Origin: an uncultured Clostridia bacterium | GTDB taxonomy: Bacteria > Bacillota > Clostridia > Lachnospirales > Anaerotignaceae | Direction of reading: 5' to 3' | Length of the DNA stretch: 64,000 bases | Assembly (NCBI GenBank): GCA_944378105.1 | Contig: CALWGC010000007.1 | Span: 1 to 64,000, forward strand | Shown here: positions 42,967 to 52,017 of the stretch, piece after piece | How positions within the stretch are numbered: the stretch's first letter is position 1 | How the letters are laid out: every line of letters starts with the position of its first letter | The notes under the pieces: generated by a model | The model's input: the letters and a program-made list of their open reading frames with translations, nothing else | Told to the model about the DNA's origin: nothing | The model's database searches: none | Translations under genes and position numbers: made by a program

Positions 42967-44028
42967 GTGGCACAACCTTGGTCTGATAAACTGCGCCCGG
43001 TGGTTCCCTATGTGCCGGGTGAACAGAGCAAAAACCCAAACATCGTAAAGCTGAATGCCAACGAAAACCCTTATCCGCCATCCCCCAAAGCCATGGAGGC
43101 CATCGGGCAGTTTGACTGCTCCAAATTAAACCTCTATCCCAGCATCACCTCCGCCCCTTTGGTGGAAGCCTTGGCGGCTTATCATCACCTCTCGAAAGAG
43201 CAGGTGTTTGTGGGTAATGGCTCCGACGATGTGTTGGCCCTTTGCTTTTTGTCCTTTTTCCATAGCGCTACCCCCATTTTCTTTCCGGATATTACCTATT
43301 CCTTTTATCCCGTTTGGTGTAGTCTCTTTGACATCCCCTACCGGCAAATCCCCCTGGATGACGGGTTTCGGATTTGCCCCCGGGATTATGATGCACCCAA
43401 CGGCGGCGTGATTTTGCCAAACCCCAACGCCCCCACAGGCATTTCCGAAGGCCGCGCCTTTTTGGAAGACCTGCTGGCCCACAACCAGGACGTGATTGTG
43501 ATTGTGGATGAAGCCTATGTGGACTTTGGCGGTTACAGTGCATTGGAATTGATTGACCAATACGACAATTTGGTGGTGGTACATACTTTCTCCAAATCCC
43601 GTTCCTTGGCGGGGCTTCGGGTGGGAGCTGCCTTTGCCTCGGCGCCGTTAATTGCACAGTTAAACGCCGTCAAAAACAGCTATAACTCCTATCCTCTGGA
43701 CTCCATCGCCCTGGCGGCCGCCACAGCCTCCATTGGCGACGAAGCCTATTTCCGCGCAACGCTGAAAAAAGTCATGGATACCAGAGAGAGAACTGCCAAG
43801 GCCCTGGAAGCATTGGGCTTTCTGGTCTATCCTTCCCACTCCAATTTCTTGTTTGTCACCCATCCAAACAAAACGGCGGAAGAAATCTTTCTGGCCTGCA
43901 AGGAGCAGGACTTGTTCATCCGCTATTTCAAACTACCTCGAATTGAAAACCATCTGCGCATCACCATCGGCACCGACGAACAGATGGACCGGTTATTGGC
44001 GTTTTTACGCACCTATTTGCAGCCATAA
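42967..44028 (+). CDS. hisC: Histidinol-phosphate aminotransferase
   Basis: 353-residue PLP enzyme of the HisC type, which converts imidazole acetol phosphate to histidinol phosphate and may also serve other substrates. It has LNANENPYPPSP at the start, VGNGSDDVL, LPNPNAPTG, DEAYVDFGG and the lysine motif TFSKSRSLAGLRVG. The C-terminal LRITIGT is also typical. GTG 42967 follows AAGGAGGG. No other his gene is present. A perfect 16-bp hairpin ends the unit. Confidence 0.92.
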   Translation: MAQPWSDKLRPVVPYVPGEQSKNPNIVKLNANENPYPPSPKAMEAIGQFDCSKLNLYPSITSAPLVEALAAYHHLSKEQVFVGNGSDDVLALCFLSFFHSATPIFFPDITYSFYPVWCSLFDIPYRQIPLDDGFRICPRDYDAPNGGVILPNPNAPTGISEGRAFLEDLLAHNQDVIVIVDEAYVDFGGYSALELIDQYDNLVVVHTFSKSRSLAGLRVGAAFASAPLIAQLNAVKNSYNSYPLDSIALAAATASIGDEAYFRATLKKVMDTRERTAKALEALGFLVYPSHSNFLFVTHPNKTAEEIFLACKEQDLFIRYFKLPRIENHLRITIGTDEQMDRLLAFLRTYLQP

Positions 44029-44080
44029 CTTGTTTTCTTTTTGAAAAACTGCTTTTGACACAACTGATGGAAAAAACAAA

Positions 44081-44127
44081 AAACAGCTGGAATCCTCATC
44101 CTACAAGGATTCCAGCTGTTTTCTTTT
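44081..44127 (+). terminator. Bidirectional terminator between hisC and the transporter gene
   Basis: A perfect 16-bp stem (44081-44096 with 44106-44121) has a nine-base loop, T-rich sequence on the plus side and TTTTTTGTTTTTT-like sequence on the minus side. Confidence 0.92.
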
Positions 44128-44177
44128 GATGATTTTCTTCTTAAAAAACCGTGATTCGAACCTTCTGTTTTCTTTCG

Positions 44178-45545
44178 TTACATCAGGAAGATGGCCACAA
44201 TGGTGGTCACCACAAGTCCCGTCAACACCGGCACCAGATTTTTTCTAGCCAAGTCTGCCGGTTTTACACCGCAAATGGCTGCCACAGGGATAACCCCCCA
44301 AGGAATGATGGTACCGCCGCCCACCCAAACGGTGGCAATTTGGCCCAAAGCGGCCAATGTGGCCGTATCGATGGTGCCGCCCACGGAAAACGTCTGGGCA
44401 ATGGAGCCCACCAAAGGCAAGCCCGAAAAACCGGAGCCGTCCAAACCGGTGATCATACCAATCCCCGTTTCCACCACAGCAATGGACACTTTATTCATGG
44501 AAATATGTTCGGCAATGAACATACCAATGTCGTTCAATAACCCGGTGGCATTTTCGCCCAATACGTTTTGTGCAAAGGATTCACTGCCCATAAAGAAGAA
44601 GGCAGCAATGACGATCACCGGTGCAAAAATACGAATGGCAAAAATAAACCCGTCTTTTAAGTAATCGGTGCTCCTCTCCAGTGCTTCGCCCAGGCCCACG
44701 TCACAAATGGTCACAATGCACATCAAAATCAGTGCCGTCCCGGCCACCAAAGCCGTGGCGTCGCCGCCTGTGATGCCATAGCGAATCATCATCACCACAT
44801 CCACCAAAAACGCAGCAGGAATCAGCACAGCCATGGCTTTGCTTAAGCCCGGTTTTGCAATTTCCCGTTCCACCTGGTCCACTTCCATGGCTTCGGTCAC
44901 TGGATTCATTTTTAAGTCTTTTTTCATCATGATAAACGAAACCGTTACCGTCGTCACCGTCATCACGGCCCACAGCGGTACCGACGCCCGCATTACATCC
45001 GTCACCGAAACCCCGGCGGCTGTTGCCGAAATGGCCGGTGCACCTTGGATGAAAAAGTCAGAAGAAAGCCCGGCCCCATGGCCAAAGATGTTCATGGCCA
45101 CGGCAGCCCAAATGGCCGATAACCCCACCTGGGAAGCCACCGGCAACAGCAGCGCCCCAATGAGGGCCACCGCCGGCGAAGGCCAAATGAGCCAAGAAAC
45201 AATCAGCATGGCAAGACCAATGCCAAAAAAAGCTCTGTTTTTCGTTTTGATGATGCTGCGCACCGGACGGATCATGGCTTCGTCTGCGCCAATGGCAATC
45301 ATGGAGCGGCTCATGGCCACCACCACGGCAATGACAATAATAATGCTGAGCAGTTCCACACAAGAAGCAATCAATGCATTATTTAAAATCTGCACTGCCT
45401 TTAACACACTGTGGGAATAGCCATACCCAATCAGCAACACACCAAGGATACAAGGAATGACAATTTCCTTTTTGAAAATCATGGCCGTTAAAATCAAAAT
45501 GGTCATGACGATATAAATATAATGGAGGGAAGTCAATGTGGTCAT
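44178..45545 (-). CDS. Multi-pass transporter of the ion-transporter/CitMHS type
   Basis: 455-residue integral membrane protein with about 11-12 hydrophobic helices, such as YIYIVMTILILTAMIF and ELLSIIIVIAVVVAMS. Two glycine-rich re-entrant-like segments (WPSPAVALIGALLLP, then GLDGSGFSGLPLVGSIA near the end) match organic-acid and ion-transporter superfamily members. The substrate is not evident. ATG 45545 is one base after the stop of an FAD-dependent oxidoreductase gene with GGGGGG upstream, so they form an operon. It probably imports the substrate or exports the product of that enzyme. Confidence 0.78.
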   Translation of the reverse strand: MTTLTSLHYIYIVMTILILTAMIFKKEIVIPCILGVLLIGYGYSHSVLKAVQILNNALIASCVELLSIIIVIAVVVAMSRSMIAIGADEAMIRPVRSIIKTKNRAFFGIGLAMLIVSWLIWPSPAVALIGALLLPVASQVGLSAIWAAVAMNIFGHGAGLSSDFFIQGAPAISATAAGVSVTDVMRASVPLWAVMTVTTVTVSFIMMKKDLKMNPVTEAMEVDQVEREIAKPGLSKAMAVLIPAAFLVDVVMMIRYGITGGDATALVAGTALILMCIVTICDVGLGEALERSTDYLKDGFIFAIRIFAPVIVIAAFFFMGSESFAQNVLGENATGLLNDIGMFIAEHISMNKVSIAVVETGIGMITGLDGSGFSGLPLVGSIAQTFSVGGTIDTATLAALGQIATVWVGGGTIIPWGVIPVAAICGVKPADLARKNLVPVLTGLVVTTIVAIFLM

Positions 45546-45546
45546 G

Positions 45547-46827
45547 TTACTGCCCCCCCTTTGGTGCAAACACCTGGTAGAGCCCTGCTTCTTTCACCCG
45601 GTTTGTAATGGCTTCCACATCGGTTTCATACAAATCCAGTTCTTTCATGTGTTCAAACAACGTCGAACCAGAGAAGGTATATTTCAGACCCATGCCTTTT
45701 TCCGTTGCCATCTGTTCTTTCACATAGGCAATGGCTTCGCCGATGGCTGTTTTTCTGGAAAGTTCCAAAAGTGGTTCGCCTTTGGCCCATTGCACAGCAT
45801 TATAACCGGCCAAAACGCCAGTCACAATGGCTTCTGTATGGCCTACCAAAAGGCCGGCCTTTTCCCCGCCTCCAAAGAGGTTTTCCACCCCTTCAATTTG
45901 CAAGTGGTTATCCCGTGGCGCCATGGCAAAATACCGCATGGAGTTTCCTTTGCCACCGGCATAAGGATCTTCATAACGGGCATTTTCAAACCCAGGAATC
46001 CGGCGCAGTTTTTCCATCGGGTAATAAGGCGTCATCAATTTGGCATGGCCCGTATCCAACAAAATTACATTTTCTGCAAATTCTTTTAAGGCATACTGCT
46101 GGCAGGCTTTCATGGAAAGATGGTTTTCCACCAATTCTTCCGGCAAAGGCACCACCACAACGCCTGTTTCGTTCAGTTGTTTTTGGATTTCTTCCGACAA
46201 CGATTCTTTATAGAGTTTGCAGCTACCGCTCATGGCCCCCACAGAACCATCGGCTTTTTTGCCAATTTGTTCGGTTACGCCGCAAAGACCGGCCAGGCTC
46301 ACACGGCCGCCAAAGCTTGGGCAGCGCAGCACACACATGGCACAACCGTTGCCATATTTGGAGCAGTTATTCATAGGCCCTGCCGTGCCTGTGGCGTCCA
46401 CAAATACATCGCCGGCATAGACATCGCCTTTTTCTGTTTCCACGGCTTTGATGCGGCCGCCATCCATCTGCACTTTGGTCACTCTGGCCTGATAGCAAAT
46501 GGTGACCCCCAATTCTTCCAAGAAACGGGCAATGGCGCCAGGGGTTTTGCCAATGTCATACAAATCGGCATGGGCATGGCCTGGGAACGAGATGTTTTTG
46601 TGGCGGAGATTTTTTTCAATGGTCTCAAAAATGCCGCCGCCCCCCATGGCAATCATTTCTTCCGTTGCGGTAAAACGACCATTGTTGCGCATGATACCGC
46701 CCACCAGACCGGTCCCAAGCAACATGTCGGTTCTCTCCAACAACGTCACCTTTGCCCCTTGGGTTGCTGCTTCATACGCTGCTGCACAACCGGCCCAACC
46801 GCCGCCTGCAATTACTACCTGTGTCAT
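45547..46827 (-). CDS. FAD-dependent oxidoreductase
   Basis: 426-residue flavoprotein. It begins with the dinucleotide-binding VVIAGGGWAGCAAAYEAA. GGIMRNNGRFTATEE, DVFVDATGTAGPMNN and the late NLFGGGEKAGLLVGHTEAI match the GidA-like/FAD-binding family of anaerobic dehydrogenases. A cluster of cysteines (NCSKYGNGCAMCVLRCPSF, about residues 182-200) could bind an iron-sulfur cluster or serve in catalysis. ATG 46827 follows AGGAGGAA and overlaps the previous gene by ATGA. The operon order is 151-residue unknown protein, this enzyme, transporter. I cannot name the substrate. Confidence 0.83.
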   Translation of the reverse strand: MTQVVIAGGGWAGCAAAYEAATQGAKVTLLERTDMLLGTGLVGGIMRNNGRFTATEEMIAMGGGGIFETIEKNLRHKNISFPGHAHADLYDIGKTPGAIARFLEELGVTICYQARVTKVQMDGGRIKAVETEKGDVYAGDVFVDATGTAGPMNNCSKYGNGCAMCVLRCPSFGGRVSLAGLCGVTEQIGKKADGSVGAMSGSCKLYKESLSEEIQKQLNETGVVVVPLPEELVENHLSMKACQQYALKEFAENVILLDTGHAKLMTPYYPMEKLRRIPGFENARYEDPYAGGKGNSMRYFAMAPRDNHLQIEGVENLFGGGEKAGLLVGHTEAIVTGVLAGYNAVQWAKGEPLLELSRKTAIGEAIAYVKEQMATEKGMGLKYTFSGSTLFEHMKELDLYETDVEAITNRVKEAGLYQVFAPKGGQ

Positions 46828-47279
46828 TTTTTCTTCCTCCTGCCTCTCTCTTTCCATTTCCACTCCGGCACAGGAATGCCGTTTTGTTTTAAAATTTCCT
46901 GCGCTGCCTGTCTGGCATAGGCGCAATAGGTTTCCACTTCCCGATACTCTTCCCAACTGCTGATGAGATAAAACGTATCGGTTAAATACACCCCAGGCTT
47001 TGGCCCTTTAAACCGGATAATCATATCCCGCAAGGCTTCCACATCGGGTTTTGCACCCTTTTCATCTTTTGTATTCAAATACAGCTGCAAGTTTTTCTTC
47101 AAGTCAAACAAGAATTGCCCAATTTTGCTGCTGACCACCTTATATTTTAAATCTTCTTCCTCTTCAAAGGTGTTTGCTTTATATTCTATGAGCCAATCTT
47201 CCGGATGCACCACCAAAGTGCAGTTTGGGCTGATTTTTTCCCGGAATTCATCATTGACAAATCTTTTGTTATAAGGCAA
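46824..47279 (-). CDS. Protein of unknown family upstream of the FAD oxidoreductase
   Basis: 151-residue soluble protein that I do not recognise. The middle is charged (WLIEYKANTFEEEEDLKYKV) and it ends in a very basic RGRRKKK tail. FRFKGPKPGVYLTDTFYL-like sequence lies near residue 100, and a C-terminal YCAYARQAAQEIL helix follows. I chose TTG 47279, nine bases after GGGAGG. A GTG 12 codons upstream is in frame, but its ribosome site would be worse. It overlaps the FAD oxidoreductase by four bases, so it is translationally coupled. It may be a small partner subunit or regulator of that enzyme. Confidence 0.65.
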   Translation of the reverse strand: MPYNKRFVNDEFREKISPNCTLVVHPEDWLIEYKANTFEEEEDLKYKVVSSKIGQFLFDLKKNLQLYLNTKDEKGAKPDVEALRDMIIRFKGPKPGVYLTDTFYLISSWEEYREVETYCAYARQAAQEILKQNGIPVPEWKWKERGRRKKK

Positions 47280-47322
47280 AGCACACAACCTCCCTTCCTT
47301 TTTCCATCTTTCCACGGACGCG

Positions 47323-47388
47323 AAAAAAGCGGAGAAGACATTTGGGCCACCTATTTGGTCTCTGTGGCGCCAAGCCTTCCCGCTTTTT
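47323..47388 (-). terminator. Terminator after lysC, in the leader of the next operon
   Basis: AAAAAGCGG and CCGCTTTTT (47324-47332 and 47380-47388) close a long loop with smaller helices inside it, and the minus strand continues TTTTTTCGCG. It ends the hom-thrB-lysC transcript just before the unknown operon. Confidence 0.65.
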
Positions 47389-47392
47389 GCAC

Positions 47393-48619
47393 TTAGTTTT
47401 TGCGCATGCTCTGGGTTGCCAGATTGAACTTATCGTGGATGGCCACCAGGGCATTTTCCACGTCTTTTTTATCAATCAAAACAGAAATTTTGATTTCCGA
47501 AGTGGAAATCATGCCGATGTTGACACCGGCGTCATAGAGTGCTTCAAACATCAGTCTGGCCACACCAGGATGGGTTGCCATACCGGCGCCTACGATGGAG
47601 ACTTTTGCCACATTGTCATCATAGGAAATCTTTTTGGCGCCAATGATATGGTTGTTTTTCTCCAACAACTCCATGGTCTGCTGCAAATCACCTTTGGAGA
47701 TGGTAAAGGAGATGTCGTTGGTGTGATCCCGGCCAATGGACTGGATGATGATATCCACCGAGATATTTTTTCTTTCCAGCAGAGAGAACACTTCAAAGGC
47801 CTTCCCTGGCTGGTCTGCAATTCCTTCAATGGTAATGCGCGCAATGTCTTTATCGGAAGCGACGCCACTTACAAGCATTTTTTCCACAGTAGTTTCCTCC
47901 TTCACCACGGTACCCGGATCTCTGGAAAGACTGGACCGCACTACTAATTCCACTTTATACTTTTGTGCCAGCTCCACCGAGCGGGTATGCAGCACCTTGG
48001 CGCCCAAAGAGGCCAGCTCGGCCATTTCGTTATAACTGATTTCGTCCAATTTTCTGGCGTCTTTGACCACCCGTGGGTCGGCCGTAAAGACACCGTCCAC
48101 ATCGGTGTAAATTTCGCACAAGTCTGCCCCCAAAGCGGCCGCAATGGCAACGGCCGACGTATCGGAGCCGCCGCGGCCCAGTGTGGTGATGTCTTCATAT
48201 TTATTGATGCCCTGAAAACCGGTCACAACGACAATATTTTTCCGTTCCAGTTCGCTCATCAACCGTCCCGTTGAAATGGTTTTGATTTTTGCATTGGAAT
48301 AGGCACTGGTGGTATCAATGCCCACCTGCATGGCGTTTAAAGAAATGGCCCGGTATCCCATTTTGTTCAAGGCCATGGCCATCAGTGCCACCGACTGCTG
48401 TTCGCCGGTGGAAAGAAGCATATCCATTTCCCGCCGAGAGGCGTTCGGATTGATTTCCTTGGCTTTTTCAATCAAATCATCGGTGGTATCTCCCTGGGCG
48501 GATAAAATGACAACCACATCGTTTCCTGCGTCATAAGCTTCGGCAATGCGGCCAGCCACATTAAAAATTCGTTCTGCATTGGCGACAGAGCTGCCGCCAT
48601 ATTTCTGTACGACTAACAA
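47393..48619 (-). CDS. lysC: Aspartate kinase
   Basis: 408-residue enzyme that phosphorylates aspartate, the first step to lysine, threonine and methionine. It starts VVQKYGGSSVAN and has FQGINKYEDITTLGRGGSDTSAVA and TDVDGVFTADPRVV. The C-terminal ~140 residues carry two ACT-type domains (ITIEGIADQPGKAFEVF, then VSIVGAGMATHPGVA) for feedback by end products. It is 12 bases after thrB. With hom and thrB it forms one operon for the threonine branch. I saw no lysine riboswitch before this operon. Confidence 0.97.
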   Translation of the reverse strand: MLVVQKYGGSSVANAERIFNVAGRIAEAYDAGNDVVVILSAQGDTTDDLIEKAKEINPNASRREMDMLLSTGEQQSVALMAMALNKMGYRAISLNAMQVGIDTTSAYSNAKIKTISTGRLMSELERKNIVVVTGFQGINKYEDITTLGRGGSDTSAVAIAAALGADLCEIYTDVDGVFTADPRVVKDARKLDEISYNEMAELASLGAKVLHTRSVELAQKYKVELVVRSSLSRDPGTVVKEETTVEKMLVSGVASDKDIARITIEGIADQPGKAFEVFSLLERKNISVDIIIQSIGRDHTNDISFTISKGDLQQTMELLEKNNHIIGAKKISYDDNVAKVSIVGAGMATHPGVARLMFEALYDAGVNIGMISTSEIKISVLIDKKDVENALVAIHDKFNLATQSMRKN

Positions 48620-48631
48620 AAGCGTCTCCTC

Positions 48632-49534
48632 CTATTCTGAAACAATTCTGGCGCCTTCCAAATCGGGCTTTAACACTTCCACCGTCCATTTGTGAGGGAT
48701 GGTGGAAAGGTACTGACGCATTTTGGCTTCAAACGCGTCTTTCTCGTCATCCAAAAGCACGCTGACCAGTGTGGGGCCGGCACCGCTTAAATAGGAAGCC
48801 TTTGCGCCAAAGGCATCGGCCTGTTGAAAAATGGCTTCCATGCCTGGTACCAACGGCACACGATAAGGCTGATGCAGCCGGTCGTCCATGGCCATCTTTA
48901 AGTTATCGATGTTGCCGGTCATCATAGAGCCAACCAAAAGGCCTGCGCGAGACGAATTGAAAATGGCATCTTTTCTTGTTACGGTATAGGGCAGTACGCC
49001 ACGGCTTTTTTCCGTTTCCACCGGAAAATCTGGCACCATAATGGCAAAGGAAAGATTGTCAGGCACAGGGATTTTTACCAGGCGCATTTCTTCTTTGCTC
49101 AATGCGCCTACCACCATGCCGCCCAATAACGCCGGGTTGGAGTTATCGGGGTGGCCTTCGATTTTGGCTGCAATCTGGGCCAAGTCCTCTTTGGAATAAT
49201 GGCAACCGGATAAATCGTTGGCCGCCATCAGCCCGGCCACAATGCAGGCGGCACTGGAGCCAAGGCCACGGGTATGGGGGATATAGTCTTCTTGAATCAA
49301 ACGCACCCCCGGCATTTTTTTCCCAATTTCCCGGTAAAAATCTGCCATGGTTTTAAAAATTAAATTGTCTTCATTGGTGGGGATTCTCAGTTTATGCTTT
49401 TTGTTAATGAGGATTTGTAATCCTTCTTCAATCTCCACAAACCACAAATGATTATATTTTTCTAATGCAATGCCGATGCTGTCAAACCCTGCCCCCATGT
49501 TGGCCGATGTGGCAGGTACAATGATATGTTTCAT
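48632..49534 (-). CDS. thrB: Homoserine kinase
   Basis: 300-residue GHMP kinase that phosphorylates homoserine. It has VPATSANMGAGFDSIGIAL at the N-terminus, the phosphate-binding GLGSSAACIVAGLMAAN near residue 90, and SGAGPTLVSVL near residue 245. It starts three bases after hom and ends 12 bases before lysC, so the three are co-transcribed. Threonine synthase (thrC) is not in the window. Length is normal for the family. Confidence 0.96.
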   Translation of the reverse strand: MKHIIVPATSANMGAGFDSIGIALEKYNHLWFVEIEEGLQILINKKHKLRIPTNEDNLIFKTMADFYREIGKKMPGVRLIQEDYIPHTRGLGSSAACIVAGLMAANDLSGCHYSKEDLAQIAAKIEGHPDNSNPALLGGMVVGALSKEEMRLVKIPVPDNLSFAIMVPDFPVETEKSRGVLPYTVTRKDAIFNSSRAGLLVGSMMTGNIDNLKMAMDDRLHQPYRVPLVPGMEAIFQQADAFGAKASYLSGAGPTLVSVLLDDEKDAFEAKMRQYLSTIPHKWTVEVLKPDLEGARIVSE

Positions 49535-49537
49535 ATG

Positions 49538-50773
49538 TTATTCCTCCATACGGATGATGTTGCGTACCTGGTCAATGCCTGGTGCCTGCGCCAAAAGTGC
49601 TGCTTTTTCTGCCAGCTGTGCTTCCGTCAAGGCATCCACCACCAGGCCAAATTCATCTCCAAATGCATCCAGCTCTACAAATTTTACTACAGCAAACAGG
49701 TCATTGCAAGTTTTTTTCGCGGTATCTTTGTGAGAAAATGCAACACGGACAAATGCTTTTGCAGGAACTTCATCTTTGGCTTCCACCTGCAACTGTGCCG
49801 ACGTATCCCAATCCAGGAAAACCGATTTTTGGTGGATGGCATCGATGATGTCGGCGGTTACGGCGCTGGCCGTGGTCAACTTTCCGGCGCCGCTGCCATA
49901 ATACATGGTCTCCCCACTCATATCGCCTTTGACAAAAATGGCATTAAAGACACCATTGACACTGGCCAAAGGATGGGACAGGGGCAGGAAATAAGGCGCC
50001 ACCATGGCAGAGATGCCATGGGCCGTTTTCTTGCTGGTGCCCAGCAGTTTAATGGCACAACCCATTTCTTTGCCATAGGCAATGTCTTCGGCTGTGATTT
50101 TGGTGATGCCTTCCGTTGGAATCTGCTGGAAATCCACGGTTTTTCCGTAGGCCAGGGAAGAAAGGATGGCAATTTTGCGGCAAGCGTCATGGCCTTCCAC
50201 GTCAGCCGTTGGGTCGGCTTCGGCATAGCCAAGCTTTTGCGCCTCTTTCAATACATCGGCAAAAGCTGCACCTTTTTCGGCCATTTCCGTTAAAATATAG
50301 TTGGTGGTGCCGTTTAAAATTCCCCAAACTTCTGTGATGTGGTCGGCGGTGAGGCTGGTCATCAAAGGACGAATGATGGGGATGGCCCCGCCTACGCTGG
50401 CTTCAAACAAATAACTGACACCATGGGCTCTGGCGGTATCGATCAGCTCGTCTCCATGCTGGGCCACAACGGCTTTGTTGCTGGTCACAACGCTTTTGCC
50501 TGCTTCCAACGCCCGTTTGGAAAAGGAGTAAGCCGGATTGATGCCGCTCATCACTTCCACCACAACGTCAATTCCTTCGTCTTCCAAAATATCTTCAAAC
50601 CGGTGTGTCAAATAAGGTTCCACAGGGTCCCCTGGAAAATCCCGTAAATCCAAAACCTTTTTGATGTTCACCGCTTGTCCTGCTTTTCTTGCCACCACAT
50701 CTTGATTGTTGGTCACAACGGCAAATACCCCGCTGCCAACGGTGCCATAGCCTAAAATTGCAATGTTTGCCAT
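49538..50773 (-). CDS. hom: Homoserine dehydrogenase
   Basis: 411-residue enzyme that reduces aspartate semialdehyde to homoserine. It has the NAD(P) motif AILGYGTVGSGV, VTSNKAVVAQHG, the family signature GILNGTTNYILT and a long catalytic domain. The C-terminal ~75 residues look like an ACT domain for threonine feedback (FVRVAFSHKDTAKKT, then DALTEAQLAEKAA). It heads hom-thrB-lysC. A hairpin lies between it and the ACT protein upstream. It is complete and of normal length. Confidence 0.96.
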   Translation of the reverse strand: MANIAILGYGTVGSGVFAVVTNNQDVVARKAGQAVNIKKVLDLRDFPGDPVEPYLTHRFEDILEDEGIDVVVEVMSGINPAYSFSKRALEAGKSVVTSNKAVVAQHGDELIDTARAHGVSYLFEASVGGAIPIIRPLMTSLTADHITEVWGILNGTTNYILTEMAEKGAAFADVLKEAQKLGYAEADPTADVEGHDACRKIAILSSLAYGKTVDFQQIPTEGITKITAEDIAYGKEMGCAIKLLGTSKKTAHGISAMVAPYFLPLSHPLASVNGVFNAIFVKGDMSGETMYYGSGAGKLTTASAVTADIIDAIHQKSVFLDWDTSAQLQVEAKDEVPAKAFVRVAFSHKDTAKKTCNDLFAVVKFVELDAFGDEFGLVVDALTEAQLAEKAALLAQAPGIDQVRNIIRMEE

Positions 50774-50804
50774 ATCCTAGTTCCTCCCTGTCTTCCTTGC
50801 CAAC

Positions 50805-50849
50805 AAAAAAGCACGAAACCATTGTTGTTACAAGAGATTTCGTGCTTTT
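50805..50849 (-). terminator. Hairpin with T tract between the ACT gene and hom
   Basis: AAAAGCACGAAA (50807-50818) and TTTCGTGCTTTT (50838-50849) pair perfectly, and the minus strand ends in six T. It may end the ACT transcript or act as an attenuator for hom-thrB-lysC. Confidence 0.8.
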
Positions 50850-50920
50850 CCATGGTCTCATGGATGTGTCTTTGTTCCTTTGTGCCGCCCACAGCGGCCT
50901 GGAATTGCCTTTCTGTTTTT

Positions 50921-51364
50921 TTACTCTCTTGCAATAATATGAAAACTTTGTACGCCGTGGAGTTTTTGCAGTTTATCCAGCAATTCTCCCAAGTCCGAAT
51001 CCATCGCGTCTGTTTCGATGGCGATGGTCACCATGGCGATGCCATTGATAGGGATATTTTGATTGATGGTCAAAATATTGGCCCCTGCTTCTGCAATGGT
51101 ATTGAGCACGCAGGACAGTACCCCCTTGGTGTCGTCCAAATTGGTGGCCATGGTAACGGTTTTTCCCCTTGTGTTTTCATACAAAGGAAAAATGGCGTCA
51201 CGATATTTATAAAAAGCACTGCGGCTGATTCCAACTCGATTGACAGCATCTTGCACCGTTTTTTCTCTTTTGCTTTCCAAAAGCTTTTTTACTTCCATGA
51301 CTTTCAGAAAAATTTCCGGAAGCACGCTTTTATCAATCAAGTAGAAATTTTTATCTTCTCTCAT
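50921..51364 (-). CDS. ACT-domain protein of the PheB/YszB type
   Basis: 147-residue protein. The N-terminal ~60 residues form a small helix-turn-helix-like module (KVMEVKKLLESKREKTVQDAVNRVGISRSAFYKYRDAIF). The C-terminal ACT domain (VTMATNLDDTKGVLSCVLNTIAEAGANILTINQNIPINGIAMVTIAIE) should bind an amino acid. Such proteins sit beside hom in many Bacillota and are annotated as PheB-like; their exact role is not established. ATG 51364 has GGAGGG upstream; a longer in-frame start lacks one. The gene is on the same strand as hom-thrB-lysC but a terminator-like hairpin separates them. Confidence 0.9.
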   Translation of the reverse strand: MREDKNFYLIDKSVLPEIFLKVMEVKKLLESKREKTVQDAVNRVGISRSAFYKYRDAIFPLYENTRGKTVTMATNLDDTKGVLSCVLNTIAEAGANILTINQNIPINGIAMVTIAIETDAMDSDLGELLDKLQKLHGVQSFHIIARE

Positions 51365-51444
51365 AATGCCCTCCAGTTTCCTTCCCAAATACATTTGTTT
51401 TCATATCGTAGACTATAACACAATTTTTTTTCTTTTTCAACCAT

Positions 51445-51795
51445 TTATTTCAGTATTTCCCATTCTTTTTCTTTGAATCCCACCAATACCGTCGTTTCAC
51501 CAACGACCAAAGGCCGTTTGACCAACATGCCGTCGGTGGCCAACAGCTCCAACTGTTCTTCTTCGCTCATGGTAGGCAGTTTGTCCTTCAACCCTAAGCT
51601 TTTGTACTTCAAGCCGCTGGTATTAAAAAATCTCTTTAAAGGCAGTCCGCTTCTTTCCCACCAAAGTTTCAACTCTTCTGCCGTTGGATTTTGTTCTACG
51701 ATATGCCGGTCTTCATAGCCAACGCCATGTTCGTCCAACCATTTTTTTGCTTTTTGACAAGTGGTACATTTTGGATATTCTACAAATAAATACAT
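51445..51795 (-). CDS. Spx/ArsC-family (arsenate-reductase-like) protein
   Basis: 116-residue thioredoxin-fold protein of the ArsC/Spx/YffB family. It has FVEYPKCTTCQKAKKWLDEHG with a CxxC pair at residues 10 and 13, and NTSGLKYKSLGLKDKLP in the middle. MLVKRPLVVGETTVLVGFKEKEWE follows at the end, where the family carries KRP. It may be a glutaredoxin-like or Spx-type redox regulator, but CxxC and this length suit YffB/ArsC-like members. ATG 51795 follows GGAGGGAA. It stands between the ACT gene and the TRAP genes. Confidence 0.9.
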   Translation of the reverse strand: MYLFVEYPKCTTCQKAKKWLDEHGVGYEDRHIVEQNPTAEELKLWWERSGLPLKRFFNTSGLKYKSLGLKDKLPTMSEEEQLELLATDGMLVKRPLVVGETTVLVGFKEKEWEILK

Positions 51796-51938
51796 CTCAT
51801 TTCCCTCCTGTTTGTTGTGATGCGACAGCAATCCATATATCATGGACATAGTATAGCATAAAATCCACAAAATTGCTGTAAAAAAGCAAAAAAAATGAAA
51901 ATTTGTGTCTGCCTCCACCTCCAGACATTTTTTAACGC

Positions 51939-51981
51939 AAAAAAAGGCCCCTGGCCTCTTTATACAGAGGACCAGGAGCCT
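51939..51981 (-). terminator. Terminator of the TRAP permease operon
   Basis: A G+C-rich stem of about 15 bp (51944-51958 with 51967-51981, minor mismatches) with a run of seven T on the minus strand, after dctM. Confidence 0.88.
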
Positions 51982-52017
51982 GCTTGTTCAAACGAAACAA
52001 TCGTTTTGCTCTTCCTA

